Made by a program: the position numbers and the translations under genes. The notes below the pieces were generated by a model. It saw only the letters and a program-made list of their open reading frames with translations. It searched no databases and had not been told where the DNA came from. From NCBI RefSeq assembly GCF_014696355.1, contig NZ_JACJQA010000004.1, positions 1-64,000 of the forward strand: a stretch of DNA of 64,000 nt, given 5' to 3'. The DNA comes from Pseudanabaena sp. FACHB-1998. Its GTDB lineage: Bacteria > Cyanobacteriota > Cyanobacteriia > Pseudanabaenales > Pseudanabaenaceae. Shown here piece by piece: positions 56,758 to 64,000 of this stretch. Within the stretch, counting starts at the first letter, position 1. Each line of letters opens with the position of its first letter.

Positions 56758-59730
56758 CTATGCTCCTTTCTTGATAGATGTATTGGGCACAGTAAAATAA
56801 ATAGTTGCCCCTTGTTCCACCACTCCTTCAGCCCACACTCTGCCACCATGACGGTGAATAGCGCGTTGAACGGTGGCTAAACCAATGCCCGTTCCTGGAA
56901 ATTCGTTAGTGTTATGCAAGCGCTGGAAAACACCAAATAACATATTGGCAAAGGTCATATTAAAACCTGCACCATCATCGCGCATAAAGTAGATTAAACG
57001 ATCTTCTTGTTGCAAAACTCCAAACTCGATCAGGGCTGAGTCATGGTGGCTGGTAAATTTCCAAGCATTTTGCACCAGATTGCTGATCACAACCTGCATC
57101 AATGTCCGATCAGCAGAGACGATAATATTAGGGGCAATCACAATTTTAACCTGCCGTTCAGGGTTTATTGCTTGCAATTCATCGATTTGATCTTGTACCA
57201 AGGCACTCAGGTTAACATCGCCATATTGTATTTCCGATCGCGACACGCGGGAGAGGCGCAATAGGTCATCGATGAGCATCCCCATGCGTTGAATGTTACG
57301 ACGGATGCGATCGAAGTAATCTCGAGCGTCATCATCAAAGAGATCGCCATAGTCCTCAATCAAGGCATTACTAAAGCCATCGATCGCCCGTAAAGGCGAT
57401 CGCAGATCGTGAGATACAGAATAAGCAAAGGCTTCTAGCTCTTGATTGGAGGCTTCTAATTGAGCGGCAGTTTGTTGTAGTTGTCTTTCCGCCTCTTTGC
57501 GGGCGGAAACATCGCGACAGACACAAATCAGTAAGTTGTCTTCGGTCAGTGTGAGGGATAACCCCTCTGTAAATGTAGTTCCATCTTTACGGATCGCGAT
57601 CGCTTCACCTTCCCAATGTCTATGCTCTCCTAAAACGGGGAAAACTTCGCGCTCAATCCGTTGTAGTTCTTCTGGAGAGTAGAGTGTTGTCCAACTTTTG
57701 CCCAATAAATCCTGTGGGTGATCGTAGCCAAATAGATGAACATGGGACGAGTTTAAGTAAACATAACAATCGTCTTTGAGGATCGCGATGCCATCCACAG
57801 CAGATTCGATCGCCGTGAGGTGTTGTTTGAGTTGCTGCTCTGCTAGCTTGCGATCAGTAATATCTAAAACTGTACCGATCAGTTGCGTTAATTGACCTGT
57901 AGCATCCACAATTGGTTCTCCCCTTGCCATGAAGTAACCGAATGAGCCGTCACAGCGATAGAATCGAACCTCAAGGTCATAGGGTTGGATAGTAGTAATA
58001 GCTGTTTGTACTACTTGCAGATGATGGACTCGATCATCGGGATGGATCTGCTCTTGGATTGTATCAAAACTAGGCGTTCCCATTGCGGGATCGCGACCAA
58101 AGATGCGAAATACCTCGTCAGACCAAATAACTTGGTCGGTATATGGATTGAACTCCCAACTGCCCAATTTACTGATGCGTTGAGCAGTTTTTAGGTGAAT
58201 ATCTCTCTTCCGTAACTTTTCTTCCGATAGCTTGCGATCGCTAATATCTTGAGCGATACCTAAAAAGCCAATAATTTGCTGATTGGCATCTTTGAGAGTC
58301 GTAATAGATAGCAACACAGGAAAACGAGAACCATCTTTGCGAATGTAAGTCCATTCGTTTTCACTAGCCAGACCTAGACGCGCTTTGGCGGCAAATACCT
58401 CAAAGCCAATGGGAATATTTTGCCCCAGTTCTAAAGAGATGATGGCAGCTCTATCAATTACCTCCTGCGGTTCGTGAATAATTTCTGGAGTGCATTGACC
58501 AACTACTTCAGAGGCGCTGTAGCCTAACATTCTCTCCGCAGCTTTGTTAAAGGTCTGAATTACGCCATTTAAATCGGTGGATATCAATGCATAATCAGCA
58601 CCATCCAGAATAGCCCGTTGTAAACTATTGACTCGCCAGAGTTCTTGGGTACGTTCTTCGACCTTGGTTTCTAGTTCTTGGTGGAGTTGCTGACGTTCTG
58701 CCATGGCATCGGCTTGCTGGATCGCGATCGCAATCTGCACTGTTATCTCATCCATCAGTACCAAATCGGTATTCTGCCATTCCCGATAACTCATACATTG
58801 CTGTCCCTCTAGAAATCCCCACAACTGCCCAGATACTAGCAACGGGACAACTAGATTAGACTTGACTTGATAGGCTGCTAACCACTGAAGGTAGTCATCA
58901 GCATAACCATCAATAAAAATGTTTTCCTTGGCGATCGCTCGACCATCTGGATGCAGCAGGGCAATATCTTCACGGAAATTAGGATTCTTGATTGCCTCAT
59001 TTAGCGCTACTCGCCAATCTTCGCCCACCGATTCAGCAATGACTAATCCGCTACCATCAGACTGAAACTGCCAAACTATTAGGCGATCGCAACCAAGAAG
59101 CGATCGCAGTTTCTTCACAGCAGTTTCCAAGATTTCTGGCAAAGGCAATGAAGTGGCTGTCTTGTTGGCGATCATGGTGACCAGTTGCTCCCGTTCGACC
59201 CTTGCCTTGAGGTTGGCGGTACGCTTTACGAGTTCTTCACCGCTTAGCCTTAACTCTAGTTGTCCGACTGCCAAACGGCTTAGGGCTTGAAGTTGCTGAA
59301 TTTGCTTTGGAGTAAGGATTCTCGGTTGGCGATCAATCACACACAAAGTCCCTAAGGCATAGAGATCTGGGGTAATTAAGGGGATACCAGCATAAAATCG
59401 AATACTAGGATCTTGAAGTACCAATGGGTTATCGGCAAAACGATCATCTTGAGTAGCGTCAGAAATATTTAAGATCTCACCATCAGCGATCACATGACCA
59501 CAAAAGGAAATATCGCGAGGGGTTTCCGTGGCATCTAGCCCAACACGCGATTTAAACCACTGGCGATCTTTGTCAACTAAGGAGATAAGGGCGATCGGGG
59601 TTCCGCAGATATCCGCAGCAAGTTGGGTCAAGTCGTCATAGACCTGTTCTGGAAGGGTATCGAGAATTTTATAGCGATCGAGCGCAACTAGGCGATCGCT
59701 TTCATTGACGGGAATTTCAGGCTTTAGCAT
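56758..59730 (-). CDS. GAF-GAF-PAS-PAS-PAS histidine kinase
   Basis: The 990-residue kinase has a GAF at 25-165 (FCGHVI; FYAGIPL), a second phytochrome-style GAF at about 195-340 (LLGCDRLIVWQF; VKSNLVVPLL), three PAS domains at about 370-750, HisKA with His in YSVSHDLRSPLRA near 773 and an HATPase_c with GTGIGLATVQRA near the end. The second GAF resembles cyanobacteriochrome GAFs but the chromophore Cys-His pair is absent: the segment before VKSNLV reads YADDYLQWLAAYQ. It thus probably binds no bilin covalently. It is the first gene of the signalling operon. Confidence 0.92.
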   Translation of the reverse strand: MLKPEIPVNESDRLVALDRYKILDTLPEQVYDDLTQLAADICGTPIALISLVDKDRQWFKSRVGLDATETPRDISFCGHVIADGEILNISDATQDDRFADNPLVLQDPSIRFYAGIPLITPDLYALGTLCVIDRQPRILTPKQIQQLQALSRLAVGQLELRLSGEELVKRTANLKARVEREQLVTMIANKTATSLPLPEILETAVKKLRSLLGCDRLIVWQFQSDGSGLVIAESVGEDWRVALNEAIKNPNFREDIALLHPDGRAIAKENIFIDGYADDYLQWLAAYQVKSNLVVPLLVSGQLWGFLEGQQCMSYREWQNTDLVLMDEITVQIAIAIQQADAMAERQQLHQELETKVEERTQELWRVNSLQRAILDGADYALISTDLNGVIQTFNKAAERMLGYSASEVVGQCTPEIIHEPQEVIDRAAIISLELGQNIPIGFEVFAAKARLGLASENEWTYIRKDGSRFPVLLSITTLKDANQQIIGFLGIAQDISDRKLSEEKLRKRDIHLKTAQRISKLGSWEFNPYTDQVIWSDEVFRIFGRDPAMGTPSFDTIQEQIHPDDRVHHLQVVQTAITTIQPYDLEVRFYRCDGSFGYFMARGEPIVDATGQLTQLIGTVLDITDRKLAEQQLKQHLTAIESAVDGIAILKDDCYVYLNSSHVHLFGYDHPQDLLGKSWTTLYSPEELQRIEREVFPVLGEHRHWEGEAIAIRKDGTTFTEGLSLTLTEDNLLICVCRDVSARKEAERQLQQTAAQLEASNQELEAFAYSVSHDLRSPLRAIDGFSNALIEDYGDLFDDDARDYFDRIRRNIQRMGMLIDDLLRLSRVSRSEIQYGDVNLSALVQDQIDELQAINPERQVKIVIAPNIIVSADRTLMQVVISNLVQNAWKFTSHHDSALIEFGVLQQEDRLIYFMRDDGAGFNMTFANMLFGVFQRLHNTNEFPGTGIGLATVQRAIHRHGGRVWAEGVVEQGATIYFTVPNTSIKKGA

Positions 59731-60010
59731 GGCACAAGTTACAGTGAGTTGTTAAATACAAAGGCTTAATAGGTTAGGTAGGGAAGTAAGAAAAAGGAAT
59801 AAATGGATACTATATTAGCGAAATTACGCCAAGGTACTGACCAAAGCAAGCCTAAGGCAAAAAAGGAATTCGGGGGCAGAGGACTTTTGAAAAGGAAAAG
59901 CTACCCATTTTCGGCAGGATTCAACGCGGTAGTGAAGTGGTAATTCGGATGTTATAGCAATGAGAAGGAGTAAAGCTTTGCTCAGGACTTGGTTGCAATC
60001 TCTAATTTCT

Positions 60011-61345
60011 TCACTTCCCCACAACTTCTCTTGAGTCAATCTTTTGTGCTGTTAGAGATGGAATATTCTCCACTACTCGATCCTTAGCATTAAACCCAAT
60101 TCCCATCATCACCAACCCTGGCCAAAAAAGATAAGCAAGAATTTCCAGATTTTCGCCAAAGGTATAGAACATCAATACCAAAACCATACTTAAGCCCACC
60201 TTCGCTGATTCACTCTTTTGAGCCTTAGCCGTGAGATCGATAAAACTCCAAGCCATTGGTATTGCCAGAGCATAAAACCCCACAATTCCCTTCACATATA
60301 GCAGTCCATACCAACTGTGATGGGAGCCAATGGGCATATGCTCAACAAGGTGCGGTCCCTTCTCCACCACTCCATGTCCCCAAATTGGTGCTTCCTTTTC
60401 CCATCGGTAGCGAGCAATTCTTCCGAGGGCAGCTCGCACCCTCGAAGAATCCTTTCGTGCCGCCGTAAATTTTTCATTAAACGTTTCTACTGCTTCGATA
60501 ATGTCATTCAAAGTAATACTCCCTACTAAACTAGTAATACCTAAGCCAATCAGGGTTAATGGACGACTTAGTTTGGATAAAAACAAAGTAATTAGCCACA
60601 CCGCAGGCATTGCAATCAAAGCCAAACGAGAAGCCGAAATCTGGCACATCACCACACATCCCGCCATGCCTAACCAACGTAACTTGCGATCGCGTTCTTG
60701 CAAAATCATAAAGAAATAGATATTGGCTACAAAACCTAACGCAGGAGCCCAAGGTGTAAACAATCGCCAACGCGGTTTCCCTTCTCCGGGATCGATTTCA
60801 TATAACATCACCTCAAAAAAATCGGGTCCCGGCCCTCCCACCGCCCGAAGCGGAGACACATAGAGTTTTTGTGGCAACCGTAAATAAAAGGCAAGAACAA
60901 ATGGAACTGAAATGGCAAGGGTAAAAGCACAAATCCTCGAAGCCGCACGATACATTAACTGCGGTCTGATTTTCAGACAGCCAATCAGAGGATATAGAGC
61001 TAGTAAAGCCCAACCTTTAGCCCAACCAATTGTAGATTTAATAATTTCTCCCAAGCTCAGATCAAAGTCCAAATGTCCCATCACCAGAGCTACTTGCATC
61101 ACCAACATACTTACAATCCAAATCCATACTCCCCAAGGAATCGTAATGCGCTCTTCTTCTGGCGTATCTTTATTCTGTTGCCACAGCTTCATACAAAGAT
61201 GTCCAAAGAGAACCCAAGCCAAAACTGCCCCTAAAATATATAGCCCACCGATAAAATAAAAAGCATAAGTCCAGATAATCGAAATCCAGATGGCTTTTTC
61301 AGCAAAGTTTTGGGGTTCAAGCTTAGGCGATGTAGCTTTCTTCAT
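60011..61345 (-). CDS. O-antigen ligase/polymerase-like membrane protein
   Basis: The 444-residue protein has about 10 membrane segments and a conserved periplasmic loop with WGHGVVEKGPHLVEHMPIG, then SHHSWYGLLYVKG, typical of the Wzy/WaaL family that polymerises or ligates lipid-linked glycans. Upstream lie a Wzz-like and a Wza-like gene in the same direction, so it most likely polymerises an exopolysaccharide. No gene was found in the roughly 280 bases after it (59731-60010). Confidence 0.82.
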   Translation of the reverse strand: MKKATSPKLEPQNFAEKAIWISIIWTYAFYFIGGLYILGAVLAWVLFGHLCMKLWQQNKDTPEEERITIPWGVWIWIVSMLVMQVALVMGHLDFDLSLGEIIKSTIGWAKGWALLALYPLIGCLKIRPQLMYRAASRICAFTLAISVPFVLAFYLRLPQKLYVSPLRAVGGPGPDFFEVMLYEIDPGEGKPRWRLFTPWAPALGFVANIYFFMILQERDRKLRWLGMAGCVVMCQISASRLALIAMPAVWLITLFLSKLSRPLTLIGLGITSLVGSITLNDIIEAVETFNEKFTAARKDSSRVRAALGRIARYRWEKEAPIWGHGVVEKGPHLVEHMPIGSHHSWYGLLYVKGIVGFYALAIPMAWSFIDLTAKAQKSESAKVGLSMVLVLMFYTFGENLEILAYLFWPGLVMMGIGFNAKDRVVENIPSLTAQKIDSREVVGK

Positions 61346-61387
61346 GGGGTTTCATTTCTTCTCAATTTTCTCAATCGATGACTTAAT

Positions 61388-62848
61388 TTATGAATCTAAA
61401 ATTTGGTCAGGGGATGATTTTATTTTGGCTTTAATGTAATTGGCGGTTTCCTTGCGCCACCACAGCATGACTAAGCCAGTAGTAATCAAGACGGAGGCAA
61501 TACCAGCGCCCACAAAGACAATGGAAGGCTTGGGTGAGGTTTTTTCATCGGGAAGTGTTGGCTCGGCAATTATCTGGGTCATGGGATAGGAGATAAAAAT
61601 ATCGGACTTTCCGAGATCTAGCTTGGCTAACGTAGAAGCAAAAACTGCTTCCGCTATTTGTAATTCCCTTTGTAATTTATCGAGTTTGGCTTGCTTCTGG
61701 ACAAGTCCCTGTAAACGATCTTCTAATTCTCCAATTTGATTGGTTAGGGCTTGATTTTGAGCGACAATTCCCTGTTGTTCAGATTGTAGAGCGACTAAAT
61801 CACGAAATAGACTTTCGCGACTAGACCCTGATTCCGTCTTGATTAATAGTTTCTGTAGGGTTACTAAAGTAATTTTACGCCCGACTAAAGAACTAGCCCG
61901 ACCCAGCAAAGCCGTTCGCGCCGCATCTCTTCTAGTCGCTTCCTTTACTACAAAAGGATGGTTATCCCCCCATTTTGCTTGGATGACTACTAGAGTAGAG
62001 CTAGATTCGTTGTAATCCTTTAGATACTGTTGAAACAATTGATCAGCTTGTAAGAGGAAAGCCTGAGATGCTTCGGGAACTTCTACATCAAGGTCGGAAG
62101 AAAGCTGTTCTAAGCGAGCAGTGGACTGTTGCGCTTGAGCATAGCTTTCGGCTCTTTGTTTGCGAAGTTGTTCAATATTGTTTGATAAATCCTTAACTTG
62201 ATCGCCTGAACTCAGCCCCGATTGAGCTTTATATTCTGAGAGATTGTTTTGCGCTTGTTGCAATTTTTCCCTAGAAGAAACAAGGGTTCCTTGGCTACCT
62301 TGTTCTCGCTTGGCTACTTCTTCTAAACGCAGGCGCGTAAGTTTACTTTGAAAGGCATTATAAATAGCATTCGATCGCATTTGGGCATCTTTTGCCGTTG
62401 GTCCAGTGACTTCAAATTCCATAATTGAAGTATTATCCACCAGTTTCACTTTGGGTTTGCCGAGTTGCTTGGCGGGAATCTTCAATTCGATCGCGGCTTC
62501 TTCTAAGACTGATTCATTGGTAATCAAAAATTGATAGTTGGCTCTGGGGTCCATCGAAGCGCTACCAAAGGGTGAACTACTCGAAGAGCTAGCCTGTCCA
62601 ATTTCAGGCAAATTCACACTGACTCCCGAACCCGCCCCCGGGACGATGATTGCCCAACCACTCGTATAGACTGGTTTTGCAGTTTTGAGATAAGTCAAAG
62701 TCATTCCCCACAGCACCACATTAGTCGCCAACCCGATCGCTGCATATCGGGCATAACGCCAAAACTGATTCCTTTTTTCCTTTGCAGGATCTTCAGATTC
62801 GTCATCAATATTTACTGTCAATTGGGAACTGGGGGGATTGATAGTCAT
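61388..62848 (-). CDS. Wzz/GumC-type polysaccharide co-polymerase
   Basis: The 486-residue protein has a membrane helix near 32-55 (YAAIGLATNVVLWGMTL), a Wzz domain, long coiled coils at about 170-410, and a second membrane helix near 440-465 (IVFVGAGIASVLITTGLVML). There is no C-terminal tyrosine kinase, so it is the short PCP type. It controls chain length and links the polymerase to the export channel. It starts 3 bases after the Wza-like gene stop. Confidence 0.9.
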   Translation of the reverse strand: MTINPPSSQLTVNIDDESEDPAKEKRNQFWRYARYAAIGLATNVVLWGMTLTYLKTAKPVYTSGWAIIVPGAGSGVSVNLPEIGQASSSSSSPFGSASMDPRANYQFLITNESVLEEAAIELKIPAKQLGKPKVKLVDNTSIMEFEVTGPTAKDAQMRSNAIYNAFQSKLTRLRLEEVAKREQGSQGTLVSSREKLQQAQNNLSEYKAQSGLSSGDQVKDLSNNIEQLRKQRAESYAQAQQSTARLEQLSSDLDVEVPEASQAFLLQADQLFQQYLKDYNESSSTLVVIQAKWGDNHPFVVKEATRRDAARTALLGRASSLVGRKITLVTLQKLLIKTESGSSRESLFRDLVALQSEQQGIVAQNQALTNQIGELEDRLQGLVQKQAKLDKLQRELQIAEAVFASTLAKLDLGKSDIFISYPMTQIIAEPTLPDEKTSPKPSIVFVGAGIASVLITTGLVMLWWRKETANYIKAKIKSSPDQILDS

Positions 62849-62851
62849 GCC

Positions 62852-63970
62852 TCATTTACCCCGAAAGATCAAGTTAAAAGGCGTAAAGAAAATATCCGTA
62901 ATCGCCCGTACTGCATCTCGAACATCGGTTACGGTGGAATCATAGCAACCTACTCCATCTTCAGGCATCAAAAAAGGATTATTCTTGTCATCAGTGGAAT
63001 TGCGAATCAAGTCCTCTACAGACCGATCAAAGGTTTTTGTTTCTCCTGTTTGGCGATCAGTTCGCACTAAAACGGCATGACGTGAAGAATTTGTAGTGGC
63101 GGTTCCACCCAGACAGTTAGCTGAAATAACGGCTTGAGAAAATCTCGCGCCATAGGGGAATGAGGCTCCATCGGATTTAATTGAAGAAGTGGCATTACTG
63201 GGCGCAGGAATTGTCAAATTAGAAAGAAATACGCGAATCCCGGGGGGGGTAATTTGGGAAGGACGCACTAGCATATTTTGCTGCTCGGGCAATTCAGGAA
63301 CGATAATGCGATCGCCTGCAATCAAAGCCACATCCTGCACTTCTTCGCCCGTAAACACACCTGAAAGATCGACAATTTGCTCCAATCCTTTGCGAATAAT
63401 CCGAATTGACTTTACATTTGCCCTTGGTGTAACGCCGCCAGCCGCACGCAAGGCGGTGGTCAAGTAACGTTCGGGAGGATTATCGCCTGAAGATTGGTTT
63501 TGTTGTAAATTACGTTCTTCTGCCGAGCGATTGTTAATTGATACTCTTCCTGCTTGAAAGGTTGCTCCTGATACATTTACCTGCACGGCAGACCATTGCA
63601 AGATAGTCACATTTACCTGTAAAAACTGGGGCTGAAATAATTTGCGATCGATTAAGGTGTAATAGATTAATCGCTTTACTTCATGTAACTCTAGCCCTTT
63701 TACAGGTAATGGATCGAGGTAAGGAATTTGGATATTGCCATCCACATTCACCTCATAGACTCCGTTAAATAATTCGCCTTCAGGGATTAATACTCGAAAG
63801 CGATCGCCAACCGATAGAGGCAGGGCAACGGCTGGATCGGCGATCGCCACAGATAAGATGCAGCATTTTGCCATCAAAAGTACCCCAAATGGCAAAAAGG
63901 AATTTCGGAATGTTTTGCCAAGTAAAACATTCCGAAATTCCTTTAATTTAAGTGGTTTAGACTGCACCAT
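62852..63970 (-). CDS. Wza-like polysaccharide export outer-membrane protein
   Basis: The 372-residue protein has a hydrophobic N-terminal segment (SFLPFGVLLMAKCCILSVA) ending near AVALP and then the Poly_export/SLBB arrangement: LSVGDRFRVLIPEGELFNG, VNVDGNIQIPYLDPLPVKG and a later SLBB-like VNVTILQWSAVQVNVSG. It would form the outer-membrane channel for the exopolysaccharide. The ATG at 63970 has GAGAG upstream and is chosen over a TTG at 63982. A 21-bp perfect inverted repeat lies inside its first codons. The window edge is 30 bases away. Confidence 0.88.
   Translation of the reverse strand: MVQSKPLKLKEFRNVLLGKTFRNSFLPFGVLLMAKCCILSVAIADPAVALPLSVGDRFRVLIPEGELFNGVYEVNVDGNIQIPYLDPLPVKGLELHEVKRLIYYTLIDRKLFQPQFLQVNVTILQWSAVQVNVSGATFQAGRVSINNRSAEERNLQQNQSSGDNPPERYLTTALRAAGGVTPRANVKSIRIIRKGLEQIVDLSGVFTGEEVQDVALIAGDRIIVPELPEQQNMLVRPSQITPPGIRVFLSNLTIPAPSNATSSIKSDGASFPYGARFSQAVISANCLGGTATTNSSRHAVLVRTDRQTGETKTFDRSVEDLIRNSTDDKNNPFLMPEDGVGCYDSTVTDVRDAVRAITDIFFTPFNLIFRGK
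63896..63944. repeat. 21-bp perfect inverted repeat inside the Wza-like coding region
   Basis: The arms AAGGAATTTCGGAATGTTTT and its exact complement enclose GCCAAGT, plus one more A-T pair. Translated, it encodes the segment around EFRNVLLGKTFRNS, ahead of the signal-peptide core. Confidence 0.8.
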
Positions 63971-64000
63971 TGTTACTCTCAAATAGCACTGTGACAGTTT

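Noticed and set aside
56326-59730. Phytochrome photoreceptor call for the kinase
   Set aside because: The GAF lacks the chromophore cysteine and no PHY domain is visible, so only a GAF/PAS kinase is claimed.
59824-60039. Minus-strand 71-codon frame between the kinase and the O-antigen ligase-like gene
   Set aside because: It overlaps the end of the ligase-like gene, and its composition does not look like protein.

Overview
This window looks like chromosome from a filamentous, Pseudanabaena-like cyanobacterium. The evidence is the frequent HIP1-type octamer GCGATCGC in coding DNA, cyanobacterial gene forms (a tandem 6-pyruvoyl-tetrahydropterin synthase, the plant-type ferredoxin:thioredoxin reductase catalytic subunit, DUF3318, ComFB, an Rcp1-like response regulator) and many long perfect intergenic hairpins. 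The genus is an inference; no rRNA or marker comparison was possible.

Layout. 1-2.5 kb: a DUF433/DUF5615 toxin-antitoxin pair and a two-gene AAA ATPase plus PD-(D/E)xK-like nuclease cassette that resembles a defence module. 2.7-23.7 kb: mostly housekeeping genes (ffh, isoaspartyl peptidase, a renalase-like oxidoreductase, purA, rplY, a Crp/Fnr regulator, infB, lepA, fused cobA-hemD, tandem PTPS, a CheW-like protein, double ComFB, ftrC, trpS, a lipoprotein). A five-copy 50-bp tandem repeat lies at 18.8-19.05 kb. 23.8-29.7 kb: a 1536-residue extracellular-type 5'-nucleotidase/phosphatase mosaic and an alanine-glyoxylate-type aminotransferase.

29.8-34.4 kb is the highlight: a complete diversity-generating retroelement (DGR). 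In order it holds an EACC1-like small protein, a caspase-coiled coil-FGE/C-type-lectin effector whose last 39 codons carry the variable repeat (VR), Avd, a DGR-type reverse transcriptase, and the template repeat (TR). Over 150 aligned bases TR and VR differ at 15 positions, and all 15 are adenines in TR. That is the signature of adenine-specific mutagenic retrohoming. The diversified protein is a predicted caspase conflict effector, so the locus looks like a hypermutable recognition module wired to a self-killing or proteolytic output.

34.7-45.7 kb: a large SNF2 helicase, an MmeI-like restriction-modification protein interrupted in frame by a repeat-bounded DUF559 nuclease insertion, and a secreted M16 protease. 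46-47.3 kb: DUF3318 and a beta-carbonic anhydrase. 47.5-52.8 kb: a minus-strand glycan operon (two GT4, a Wzx-like flippase, two GT2). 53.0-53.6 kb: a broken toxin-antitoxin locus. 53.5-59.7 kb: a three-gene phosphorelay operon (GAF/PAS histidine kinase, single-domain response regulator, hybrid kinase). 60-64 kb: the Wzy/WaaL-like, Wzz-like and Wza-like parts of an exopolysaccharide export operon that starts near the right edge.

About twenty intergenic hairpins with 17-27 bp near-perfect stems and mostly 3-nt loops punctuate gene ends. Several share the apex GCGGCGC-GAA-GCGCCGC while their stem bases are unrelated.
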